Source of the DNA: Rhodococcus sp. 14-1411-2a
GTDB taxonomy: Bacteria > Actinomycetota > Actinomycetes > Mycobacteriales > Mycobacteriaceae
DNA length: 64,000 nucleotides
Direction: 5' to 3'
Assembly: GCF_002259485.1 (NCBI RefSeq)
Contig: NZ_NPGA01000015.1
Span: 186,001-250,000, forward strand
A program made the position numbers and the translations under genes. Below are positions 10,546 through 17,409 of this stretch, piece after piece (position 1 is the stretch's first letter; each line of letters opens with the position of its first letter). Under the pieces are notes generated by a model that was not told the origin of the DNA, searched no databases, and was given only the letters and a program-made list of their open reading frames with translations.

Positions 10546-11148
10546 CTAACTGTCGATCGTCGTGGTGATGGAGGTGACCGACGGTGCCGCCGGGGTGCTG
10601 CCGAATCCGAATGTCACCGGGGGTGTGACGGGGGTGAGCGATCCGAGGTCCTCGCCCTGCCACGATGCGGAGACGTCGGTGACGCGATGTTGGTGCCTGG
10701 CACCGTAGTACTCGCGTCGGCCCCCGCCTGCGCTGCCGCGGGTGCGCACTCCGCGCAGTACGACTCGGGCGATGGGGTCGCTGATCGCGCAGAACCACGG
10801 TGCCGTCGACACCGCGTCGGGCACGATGCTCAATGCGCGACCGAGCACGGTCGGCCCGGCGACGCGGATCCTGATCGACAGGTCACCGGCCTGCACCGAT
10901 CGCCATCCATCCGGCTCCGCTGCGAAGGTCACCGGGACCAGCTCGGTGGAGTCGAATGTGTATGTGGCGGTGACGAATTCGCGTACGTCCTCGTTGGGGG
11001 CGATCAGCAGACGCTGTCCGTCCGCGAACTGGACCATGACGTCGGTGAATTCCCCGAGCGGCGACCGCGTCCAATGCCCGACGACGATCCGCACGCCGGA
11101 CATCGTGCCTACCCCGTAGATCTCACCGTGAAACCGTGATCTGGTCAT
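10546..11148 (-). CDS. Conserved hypothetical protein (about 200 residues)
   Basis: The protein is soluble and beta-rich, with no signal peptide or membrane segment. It shows a basic N-terminus (MTRSRFHGEIYGVGTMSG), a middle portion with RLLIAPNEDVREFVTATYTFD, and a Gly/Arg-rich then Ser/Thr-rich tail (GSAGGGRREYYGARHQHR). I do not recognise a family. The start at ATG 11148 leaves a 49-base gap to divergent zwf; two upstream ATGs are possible but would overlap the zwf promoter. hmp lies downstream on the same strand, separated by the DosR-like box, so co-regulation is possible but unproven. Confidence 0.6.
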   Translation of the reverse strand: MTRSRFHGEIYGVGTMSGVRIVVGHWTRSPLGEFTDVMVQFADGQRLLIAPNEDVREFVTATYTFDSTELVPVTFAAEPDGWRSVQAGDLSIRIRVAGPTVLGRALSIVPDAVSTAPWFCAISDPIARVVLRGVRTRGSAGGGRREYYGARHQHRVTDVSASWQGEDLGSLTPVTPPVTFGFGSTPAAPSVTSITTTIDS

Positions 11149-11197
11149 CACACCGACTGTAGCCATGCTCGGCCCGGGTCGGTGCATAGTGGAGGTC

Positions 11198-12610
11198 ATG
11201 GCGTCCTCGCAACCCACTGTATTCGTCCTGTTCGGCGCGACCGGAGACCTCGCGAAGCGAATGGTCCTGCCGTCGTTCTACCAACTCCATATCGAGGGCC
11301 TGCTGCCCGAGAAATGGGTCCTGATCGGCAACGGCCGCAAGGACACCTCCGACGACGAGTTCCGCGATCACGTCCGCAGCGTCCTCGACGAGTTCGCCGA
11401 GAACGTGGACGACGGCGATTGGTCCGAATTCTCCGAGCGAATCCGTTTCGCGGGCAACGGCTTCACCGTCGACGATCCCGGTACGTTGCCCGAGATCGTC
11501 GCCGAGGTGAAGAAGGACATCGGCGACGACGCCCAGCTGGTGCACTACATCGCGTTGCCGCCCAGCACCTTCGTCGATTACACGAAGGCCCTGGGTGCAC
11601 ACGATCTCGCCGAGGGTTCCAGGGTGGTCTACGAGAAGCCCTTCGGCACTTCTCAGAGCAATTTCGAGGAACTCGACAAAGCCGTCCACGAGGTCGTCGA
11701 GGAAGAGCAGGTCTACCGAATCGACCACTTCCTGGGCAAGGAAGCGACCCAGAATCTGCACGTGCTGCGGTTCGCGAACGGCATGATCAGCGGCATCTGG
11801 AACTCCGAGCACATTGCTCAGGTGCAGGTCGACGTCCCCGAGACCCTCGACATCGACGACCGCGCCGAGTTCTACGACGAGACCGGTGCCGTGCTGGACA
11901 TGCTCGTCACGCACCTGTTCCAGGTCGCGGCCGAGGTGGCGATGGAACCGCCGGCGTCACTGAAGGCCGAGGATCTGCAATCGGCTCGGGAGACGGTGAT
12001 CGGGAAGTTCCGGGCGTTGGACACCGACGAGGTGGTACTCGGTCAGTACGACGGTTACCGCGACGTCGAGGGAGTCGACGACAACTCCGAGGTCGACACG
12101 TTCGTGGCGGCCAAGCTGTGGGTCGACACCGACCGCTGGCGTGGAGTGCCGTTCCTGCTGCGCACCGGAAAGATGCTGGGTGTCGGAGCGCAGCGGGTGT
12201 CGTTGGTGTTCCGCAAGCCCGCCGACAGTCCGCTCACCGAGCTGCCCGAGGACGGGGCGGTGCTGTCCTTCGATCTGTCCGGAGACGGCAGCATCGACAT
12301 CGCCATGACGGTCAAGGAACCGGGCCCGGATTTCGATCTGTCGGTGGGACATCTGGCGTTACCGCTGAAGTCGGTGCCCGACGCAGAGCCGCTCAGCCCA
12401 TACGCGCGCCTGATCCTCGATGTGCTCAGCGGAGACAGATCGTTGTTCACCAGGCCGGACGGTCTGGCGCACGTGTGGGATGTCGCGGCTCCCTTGCTGA
12501 GCAACCCGCCCGAGGTGAAGAGTTACGAGCCCGGTTCGATGGGACCCGCCGAGGCAGACGCGCTCGCCGCACCCTGTGGCTGGTTGATCACCGGGAATAC
12601 CGAGGGCTGA
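11198..12610 (+). CDS. zwf: Glucose-6-phosphate 1-dehydrogenase
   Basis: It oxidises glucose 6-phosphate with NAD(P)+, the entry step of the pentose phosphate pathway. The N-terminal dinucleotide motif FGATGDLAKRM and the active-site block YRIDHFLGKE are clear. ATG 11198 has a GGAGG at 11191-11195. At 470 residues it is slightly shorter than the usual 490-515. No opcA, tal or tkt gene is adjacent, which is where zwf normally sits in actinobacteria, so this may be a second, specialised isoform. Confidence 0.92.
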   Translation: MASSQPTVFVLFGATGDLAKRMVLPSFYQLHIEGLLPEKWVLIGNGRKDTSDDEFRDHVRSVLDEFAENVDDGDWSEFSERIRFAGNGFTVDDPGTLPEIVAEVKKDIGDDAQLVHYIALPPSTFVDYTKALGAHDLAEGSRVVYEKPFGTSQSNFEELDKAVHEVVEEEQVYRIDHFLGKEATQNLHVLRFANGMISGIWNSEHIAQVQVDVPETLDIDDRAEFYDETGAVLDMLVTHLFQVAAEVAMEPPASLKAEDLQSARETVIGKFRALDTDEVVLGQYDGYRDVEGVDDNSEVDTFVAAKLWVDTDRWRGVPFLLRTGKMLGVGAQRVSLVFRKPADSPLTELPEDGAVLSFDLSGDGSIDIAMTVKEPGPDFDLSVGHLALPLKSVPDAEPLSPYARLILDVLSGDRSLFTRPDGLAHVWDVAAPLLSNPPEVKSYEPGSMGPAEADALAAPCGWLITGNTEG

Positions 12611-12621
12611 GTCTGCGTCGC

Positions 12622-12638
12622 GTTTCGGGGTCCGAAAC
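12622..12638. promoter_or_regulatory. 17-bp inverted repeat after zwf
   Basis: GTTTCGG-GGT-CCGAAAC has 7-bp arms. The right half GTCCGAAAC is repeated directly at 12657-12665, 27 bp (about 2.5 turns) later, with CTTTTTG between. It could be a weak zwf terminator or an operator for the small peptide gene at 12758; position alone does not decide. Confidence 0.4.
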
Positions 12639-12757
12639 AGTCGGTGGGTCCTTTTTGTCCGAAACGATGGACTGTACCGAGTTGCCGACGATATGTTTCT
12701 GACGCTCTTACATCACCCGTCAGACCCCCCTCGACGTTTCTCGAAAGGCCTTCACCC

Positions 12758-12904
12758 ATGTTCTTGGACCTCATCACCGATCTCCTGCCCATCCTCGGTG
12801 GCGGCGAGGAAGGCGGCCTCGGCGACCTCATCACCGGCGGACTGCTCGACGGCTTGCTCGAGGGACTCCTCGGAGACAGCACCGGTAGCTTCGGCTCCAG
12901 CTAG
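12758..12904 (+). CDS. Small amphipathic Leu/Gly-rich acidic peptide (48 residues), porin-like candidate
   Basis: The peptide begins MFLDLITDLLPILGGGEEGG and continues with GLLDGLLEGLLG-type Leu/Gly periodicity, ending in Ser-rich STGSFGSS. It has no signal peptide, no cysteine and net negative charge. Size and composition recall the 45-57-residue PorA/PorH cell-wall channel peptides of Corynebacterium, but I see no alignable identity. AAAGG lies about 9 bases before the ATG, and a very strong terminator follows 11 bases after the stop. It is flanked by zwf and pspC and lies 540 bp before ppk2. Function is inferred from context only. Confidence 0.65.
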   Translation: MFLDLITDLLPILGGGEEGGLGDLITGGLLDGLLEGLLGDSTGSFGSS

Positions 12905-12915
12905 TCCCACATCGC

Positions 12916-12956
12916 AGAAGGCCCTGCTCCTCGTCCGTCGAGGAGCGGGGCCTTCT
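12916..12956. terminator. Strong bidirectional terminator hairpin
   Basis: The 18-nt arms 12916-12933 and 12939-12956 (AGAAGGCCCTGCTCCTCG) pair with a single G-T wobble around a 5-base loop. It lies between the small peptide gene (+) and pspC (-) and can stop both. A monocistronic peptide gene with its own strong terminator suggests high, independent expression. Confidence 0.85.
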
Positions 12957-12973
12957 GTCGTGCAGGTGGGCCG

Positions 12974-13180
12974 TCACGGCCGGAGCGGCATCAACATCAA
13001 CCCCGCGAGGTAGATCAGCACGACGGTGCCGCCGGTCAGGACCGTGCCGGCAACGGTGGCGAGGCGGACGATGTTGACGTCCCAGCCGAAATATTCGGCA
13101 ACGCCGCCGCAGACGCCTCCGATCATCTTCTGCGAACTGGACCGGGTGAATTCTCTGGGGGAACCGCTCTCGAATGTCAT
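12974..13180 (-). CDS. PspC-domain small membrane protein
   Basis: This 68-residue protein is almost entirely a PspC domain. A short polar N-terminus is followed by the KMIGGVCGGVAEYFGWD signature and one or two membrane helices (VRLATVAGTVLTGGTVVLIYLAGLML). PspC proteins anchor or modulate envelope-stress responses. It lies in a neighbourhood of envelope-related genes. The start at ATG 13180 is the only sensible one. No psp partner is present. Confidence 0.85.
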   Translation of the reverse strand: MTFESGSPREFTRSSSQKMIGGVCGGVAEYFGWDVNIVRLATVAGTVLTGGTVVLIYLAGLMLMPLRP

Positions 13181-13362
13181 GGTGAAAAGTCTGCGTCATC
13201 AACGGCTTTCGGCACATCGGGGGTTTCACCCATATCGACCCCGATAAACGGACGGTCCGGCAAACGGTGCTCGAACAGGATCTCCGACTTTTACGCGCCG
13301 AGACCTGGACCGGACGCTTCGGTGAGGGTTACGGTCGCACCCGATCGGTCGTAAGGCGTATC

Positions 13363-13403
13363 GCGCGTACCCGGCTCGTCCCCCTTGCGGGCCGGGTACG
13401 CGC
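13363..13403. other. 13-bp perfect hairpin in the ppk2 leader
   Basis: The arms GCGCGTACCCGGC (13363-13375) and its exact complement (13391-13403) enclose a 15-base loop, 38-78 bases before the first ppk2 start. It lies between divergent pspC and ppk2, where no terminator is needed. It may be a leader structure or operator. The rest of 13181-13440 shows no credible gene. Confidence 0.5.
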
Positions 13404-13440
13404 AACGCTGCCGCAGGCGTGTGGTGTTCACCGAACCGCC

Positions 13441-14421
13441 ATGGAATGGTCACCGATGAGCACTAACTTTCGGCACATGACCGACAATGATCTGCGCAAC
13501 GGTGAGGCTCCACGCACGAACCTGAGCGACTTGCTCGACATCACCGAGGCGGTAGATCTTGCCGACACCTCGGGCTTCGCCGTCGACGACTCCGACGACG
13601 ACGATCCGATACTGCTGACCGTCCCCGACGGCCACGTCGTCGACACCTGGCGCGAGAACTACCCGTACGACGAGCGCATGACGCGCGCCGAGTACGAGCT
13701 CGAGAAGCGTCTGCTGCAGATCGAACTCCTGAAGCTGCAGATGTGGACCAAGGAGACCGGTCGACGGCACGTCATCGTCTTCGAGGGCCGAGACGCCGCC
13801 GGTAAGGGCGGCACGATCAAGCGATTCATGGAACACCTCAACCCGCGCGGTGCGCGTGTGGTTGCGCTGGAGAAGCCGTCGGCGCGCGAGTCGACCGAGT
13901 GGTACTTCCAGCGTTACATCGCACACCTGCCCGCGGCCGGGGAGATCGTCCTGTTCGACAGGTCCTGGTACAACCGTGCGGGCGTCGAGCGGGTCATGGG
14001 TTTCTGCACCGACGAGCAGCACGCCCACTTCGTTCGCCAGGCACCGCTGTTCGAGCAGATGCTCGTGGACGACGGCATCAGTCTGACCAAGTTCTGGTTC
14101 TCGGTGTCGCAGCACGAGCAGCGCACCCGCTTCGCCATTCGGCAGGTCGACCCGGTGCGGCAGTGGAAGCTCTCGCCCATGGACCTCGCCTCGCTGGACA
14201 AGTGGGATGCGTACACCGCGGCGAAGGAAGAGAATTTTCGCGCCACCGACACCGATGTCGCACCGTGGACGGTCGTCAAGAGCAACGACAAGAAGCGGGC
14301 TCGCATCAACGCGATGCGTTTCGTGCTCAACAAGTTCGACTATGCCAACAAGGATCCCGAGATAGTCGGGGAAACAGACCCGTTGCTTGTGGGCCGCGCG
14401 AAAGAAGTGATCGGCGAATAG
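13441..14421 (+). CDS. ppk2: Polyphosphate kinase 2 (class I-like)
   Basis: It transfers phosphate between polyphosphate and nucleoside diphosphates. Walker A-like EGRDAAGKGGTIKRF, the lid/Walker B LFDRSWYNRAGVERVMGF and SPMDLASLDKWDAYTAAKE are all intact. Three ATGs (13441, 13456, 13477) are possible and none has a clear Shine-Dalgarno; the longest gives 326 residues with an acidic N-terminal region. From memory, corynebacterial porA/porH lie beside a ppk2 gene; here it is surrounded by tiny peptide genes. A second, different PPK2 is at 61005. Confidence 0.9.
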   Translation: MEWSPMSTNFRHMTDNDLRNGEAPRTNLSDLLDITEAVDLADTSGFAVDDSDDDDPILLTVPDGHVVDTWRENYPYDERMTRAEYELEKRLLQIELLKLQMWTKETGRRHVIVFEGRDAAGKGGTIKRFMEHLNPRGARVVALEKPSARESTEWYFQRYIAHLPAAGEIVLFDRSWYNRAGVERVMGFCTDEQHAHFVRQAPLFEQMLVDDGISLTKFWFSVSQHEQRTRFAIRQVDPVRQWKLSPMDLASLDKWDAYTAAKEENFRATDTDVAPWTVVKSNDKKRARINAMRFVLNKFDYANKDPEIVGETDPLLVGRAKEVIGE

Positions 14422-14584
14422 TTTTCACTGCATAACCGGTGAGATTTCCGGTGAACCGTTGCGGCACCATCTTTCCGGGGTCTCGAGTTGATACCGGGTG
14501 CTGCGCCAAACCTTAGCGTGCGGTAAGAACGAGGGAGGTCGTATCACCTACGGCTGTACGTACACGCGAGCATCAGGAGTTCTC

Positions 14585-14698
14585 ATGGGTTCAGCAGCAC
14601 AGTTCATTTCCGACATCGCTTCGGGCGTCTACGACGGCATCGTCGACGCGATCGTCGATCAGATCGTCGGCGTGCTGACGTCGGGTAGCGCCGCTTAA
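14585..14698 (+). CDS. Small amphipathic peptide (37 residues), porin-like candidate
   Basis: The peptide opens MGSAAQFISDIASGVYDGIV and continues DAIVDQIVGVLTSGSAA. Aspartates recur every 3-5 residues between Ile/Val pairs, which would form an amphipathic helix with one acidic face. It has no signal peptide or Cys. AGGAG at 14575-14579, 5 bases before ATG 14585, makes translation likely. It lies between ppk2 and two further peptide genes. Composition and context resemble PorH/PorA peptides; homology cannot be claimed from reading alone. A weak hairpin (14711-14742) follows the stop. Confidence 0.7.
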   Translation: MGSAAQFISDIASGVYDGIVDAIVDQIVGVLTSGSAA

Positions 14699-14710
14699 TC
14701 GTCCGTAGCG

Positions 14711-14742
14711 CGTCGCGGTCGCAGTCGGGGGCGGCCGCGACG
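14711..14742 (+). terminator. Weak hairpin after the 37-residue peptide gene
   Basis: CGTCGCGG (14711-14718) pairs with CCGCGACG (14735-14742). There is no T-run, so termination is possible but uncertain. Confidence 0.35.
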
Positions 14743-14856
14743 TCTCGGCACCGTCACCGTTTTGTGATATCGCACCAAGATTTTCGACTTTTACTGTCAT
14801 TTCCGTGTACAGAGCGTGACCTTCTGAGGTAGAAATCTTCTTGCAGAGATCATCGC

Positions 14857-14870
14857 GTGACACAAGTCAC
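14857..14870. promoter_or_regulatory. GTGA-N6-TCAC site (CRP/GlxR-like) before a peptide gene
   Basis: GTGACACAAGTCAC matches the GTGA-N6-TCAC core of CRP/GlxR sites but lacks the outer T/A pair. It lies 40 bp before the ATG of the 24-residue peptide. The same letters read as GTGAC-N4-GTCAC could suit another regulator such as MtrA, so the assignment is open. Confidence 0.35.
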
Positions 14871-14909
14871 TGCAAATCTGCATACCCCCCTCGATGAAGG
14901 AGTAGTTCC

Positions 14910-14984
14910 ATGTCCGCTGAGCTCGGTGACCTTTTCGCGATCCTCCTCCAGCTGTTCTCCGGTATCAGTTCGTCTTCGGACTGA
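14910..14984 (+). CDS. Very small hydrophobic peptide (24 residues)
   Basis: The peptide starts MSAELGDLFAILLQLFSGIS and ends SSSD. A perfect AAGGAG (14897-14902) lies 7 bases before the ATG. The stretch AILLQL also occurs at the same position in the peptide at 15122, so the two look paralogous. The hydrophobic core ends in a run of serines. In corynebacterial porin peptides, serine hydroxyls are acceptors for mycolic acid, and a mycolyltransferase lies 1.3 kb downstream. It is below normal gene-calling length; the evidence is the ribosome-binding site, paralogy and context. Confidence 0.6.
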   Translation: MSAELGDLFAILLQLFSGISSSSD

Positions 14985-15121
14985 CGTACCTCGGTTCCGT
15001 ACCGTCGGCCTCGGATTCGTGAGCACCCGGTCGGAGCCTCCAGCAAGGTCCACCCGCGACATCGGCGCGGTGTTCGTGATGCCGGTTCGGCATCGAATCC
15101 CACTCTCTTCAAGGAGAATTC

Positions 15122-15217
15122 ATGGAATTGCTCGCGATCTTGCTTCAGCTGCTCGCGCTGGGTAGCTCGGAAGGTAGCGGCTCGGGCACCATCGAGATCC
15201 CCGGTCCGTCCATCTGA
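15122..15217 (+). CDS. Very small hydrophobic peptide (31 residues), paralogue of the one at 14910
   Basis: The N-terminal half MELLAILLQLLALGSSEGSG is hydrophobic; the rest is Gly/Ser then IEIPGPSI. AAGGAG at 15111-15116 is 5 bases before the ATG. It shares AILLQL followed by Ser residues with the 24-residue peptide upstream. A long perfect terminator begins 8 bases after its stop, so it is the last gene of this peptide cluster. No known family is recognised; envelope or porin-like function is inference from size, composition and neighbours. Confidence 0.62.
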   Translation: MELLAILLQLLALGSSEGSGSGTIEIPGPSI

Positions 15218-15224
15218 CCCACGA

Positions 15225-15267
15225 CCACGAGCCGGGCTCGACGCGACGTCGAGCCCGGCTTTCGTGG
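15225..15267 (+). terminator. Strong intrinsic terminator after the peptide cluster
   Basis: The perfect 13-bp stem AGCCGGGCTCGAC (15230-15242) / 15248-15260 has a 5-base loop followed by TTT. Flanking CCACGA/TCGTGG (15225-15230, 15262-15267) can extend it. It marks the 3' end of a transcript carrying the 31-residue peptide. Confidence 0.85.
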
Positions 15268-15379
15268 TTCGAAGTCGCTCGATCGGTCGAGAAGTCCTGC
15301 GAGCCTCGATGATTCGGTAGCGGTTCGGTCCTCAGGGGCGTCGGGGCTGGCCGGTGAGTACTCGGCATAGGGTTGCCCG

Positions 15380-16213
15380 ATGCAGACGGTTCCGATTCAG
15401 ATGCCCGACGGTTCGACGGTGCCGGTCTCACTGTTCCCCGGTGAAGGCCGCGACGATGCACCCGTCATCGTCGTTCTTCCCGGCCTCGGCATTCCCGGTG
15501 GTTACTACCGACTGTTCGCCGAGGCGCTCGTCGCGCGCGGTTTCCACGCCGCGATCGGTGACCTGCGCGGCCAGGGAGACAGTGTGCCCAAGCCGAGTTC
15601 GGCGAGTCGGTACGGGTATCAGGAGCTGGTGTCGGTCGACTTACCGGCGATCTTCGAGGTGGTTCGCGAGCAGTTCCCGGAGGCGACGCCGTACTTGCTC
15701 GGGCACAGCATGGGTGGGCAGCTCGGCTCGATGTACGCCGCGCGCATCAGGGGCAGGCTCGGCGGATTGATCCTGGTGGCGTCGGGCTCGCCGTACCACC
15801 GCGGTTTCGGTACGACCCGCGGTGTACCGCTGTACGTGGGCGCGGCGGCGATGGCGATCACCAGCAACATCGCCGGGTTCTGGCCGGGGGATCGCATCGG
15901 CATCGGCGGATTCGGTCGGCAGTCGCGGGTTCTGATCGACGATTGGTCCCGGTTCGCGCGCAGTGGCTCGATCGAGCCTGCTGGGGCCGACATGGACTAC
16001 GAGGAACGGATGGGCCGTCTGACGCTGCCGGTGCTGGCGGTGACCATCGAGGGCGACGACCTCGCGCCTCGCGGCTCGATGGACAACCTCGTACGCAAGC
16101 TCGCCCGTGCCGATGTCACCTCGGTACACGTCGACGAGCCGCTCGGGCACAACGGTTGGATCCGTAACCCCACGGCGGTCGCCGACCTCGTTGCGGAGTG
16201 GATGCACAGGTAA
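15380..16213 (+). CDS. Alpha/beta-hydrolase fold protein
   Basis: This 277-residue cytoplasmic alpha/beta hydrolase has an oxyanion-hole region VVLPGLGIPGGYYRLFAEAL, the nucleophile elbow GHSMGGQLG (about Ser113) and a C-terminal His in PLGHNGWIRNP. The nearest style is the YheT/serine aminopeptidase-like group, so a lipid or acyl ester substrate is plausible but unproven. It has no clear ribosome-binding site at ATG 15380. It lies between the small peptide cluster and the mycolyltransferase; whether it belongs to the same process is not shown by the sequence. Confidence 0.8.
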   Translation: MQTVPIQMPDGSTVPVSLFPGEGRDDAPVIVVLPGLGIPGGYYRLFAEALVARGFHAAIGDLRGQGDSVPKPSSASRYGYQELVSVDLPAIFEVVREQFPEATPYLLGHSMGGQLGSMYAARIRGRLGGLILVASGSPYHRGFGTTRGVPLYVGAAAMAITSNIAGFWPGDRIGIGGFGRQSRVLIDDWSRFARSGSIEPAGADMDYEERMGRLTLPVLAVTIEGDDLAPRGSMDNLVRKLARADVTSVHVDEPLGHNGWIRNPTAVADLVAEWMHR

Positions 16214-16323
16214 TTCGCACGAACTAACTTTTGGTCGTTTCACACGCTATTCGTCATTTCTACCTACTTTCGGTTCGTTTTGGTGTAAGAAGTTTTTGAA
16301 CCAGCAATTGTTCGACGACGATA

Positions 16324-17406
16324 GTGAGCACGACTATGAACGGCCAGGGGGATTCGGTAGGTCGAATCGGTGGTGGGGAGCGGTGTCGCCGATCGCGTGC
16401 GCTGCGCAGAGTCGTCGTCCTGTGTGTGGTGGCATGCGTCGCAGCAGTAGCGCACCCACTCGCCTCCGCGGCCCCGGCCGACTCGGTGGCCGGTCCGACG
16501 GAGTCGTACGTGGTGCGCACCGAGGTGGCCGACGACACCGCGATGACCGCGTTCGTCCACTCCGCCGCGATGAACCGAACGATCCCACTCAAGATCCTGC
16601 GATCTCCCGATCGGACGACTCCGGGCCCCACTCTGTACCTGCTCAACGGCGCGGGCGGCGGACTCGACGGAATGGATTGGTACACCCAGACCGACGTCGT
16701 GGCGTTCTTCGCCGACAAGAACGTCAACGTGGTGACTCCCGTCGGCGGGGCCTACTCCTACTACACGGACTGGCAGCAGGACGATCCGAGGCTCGGACGC
16801 AACCAGTGGGAAACGTTCCTCACGGCCGAACTGCCGCCGCTCGTCGACGATCTGTTGGATACCAACGGCCGCAACGCGATTGCAGGTATCTCGATGGCTG
16901 CGACCTCGGTCCTGAACCTCGCCGCGCACCACCAGGGGCTGTATCGAGCCGTCGGTTCCTACAGTGGATGCGCGTCGACCACCGACCCGTTGGGGCGGGC
17001 ATACGTCAAGACCGTCGTGTCCATGGCGCTCGGCGCGAACGTGACGAACATGTGGGGGCTGGACGACCACCAGGACTGGGTACGCAACGATGCGGTGGTC
17101 AACGCCGAAAAGCTGCGTGGCACAGCGCTGTACATCTCCAACGGTAGCGGACTGGCCGGGGCATCGGACACCCTCGACGGCACCAATCCCAACGGGCCCG
17201 GCTTCGTGTTGCTCAACCAGATGGTCGTGGGCGGTGCCATCGAGGTGGCGACCGGAGACTGCACACGGAGGCTGAAGACGGCCCTCGAACAGCTCGACAT
17301 CCCGGCCCACTTCGAGTTGCGTGAGCGCGGCACCCACTCGTGGGGCTACTGGCAGGACGACCTGCACGATTCCTGGCCGATGTTCGAGGACGCGCTCGCC
17401 GGCTGA
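16324..17406 (+). CDS. Secreted antigen-85-type mycolyltransferase
   Basis: The 360-residue precursor has a basic N-terminus, a hydrophobic signal (VVVLCVVACVAAVAHPLASA) and cleavage near residue 50. The Ag85 pattern is clear: LLNGAGGGLDGMDWY, PVGGAYSYYTDW, WETFLTAELP, the nucleophile elbow AGISMAATS (Ser190) and C-terminal GTHSWGYWQDDL with the catalytic His. Such enzymes transfer mycolic acids to trehalose, arabinogalactan or, in corynebacteria, serines of small porin peptides. GTG 16324 or ATG 16336 can be the start. The AT-rich 110-bp region before it probably holds its promoter. Proximity to tiny Ser-rich peptides makes protein mycoloylation an attractive role. Confidence 0.9.
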   Translation: MSTTMNGQGDSVGRIGGGERCRRSRALRRVVVLCVVACVAAVAHPLASAAPADSVAGPTESYVVRTEVADDTAMTAFVHSAAMNRTIPLKILRSPDRTTPGPTLYLLNGAGGGLDGMDWYTQTDVVAFFADKNVNVVTPVGGAYSYYTDWQQDDPRLGRNQWETFLTAELPPLVDDLLDTNGRNAIAGISMAATSVLNLAAHHQGLYRAVGSYSGCASTTDPLGRAYVKTVVSMALGANVTNMWGLDDHQDWVRNDAVVNAEKLRGTALYISNGSGLAGASDTLDGTNPNGPGFVLLNQMVVGGAIEVATGDCTRRLKTALEQLDIPAHFELRERGTHSWGYWQDDLHDSWPMFEDALAG

Positions 17407-17409
17407 GAA

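Noticed and set aside
9104..10549. 481-codon frame antisense to hmp
   Set aside because: It overlaps hmp and the cupin gene, has no domain, and follows from codon bias of the other strand.
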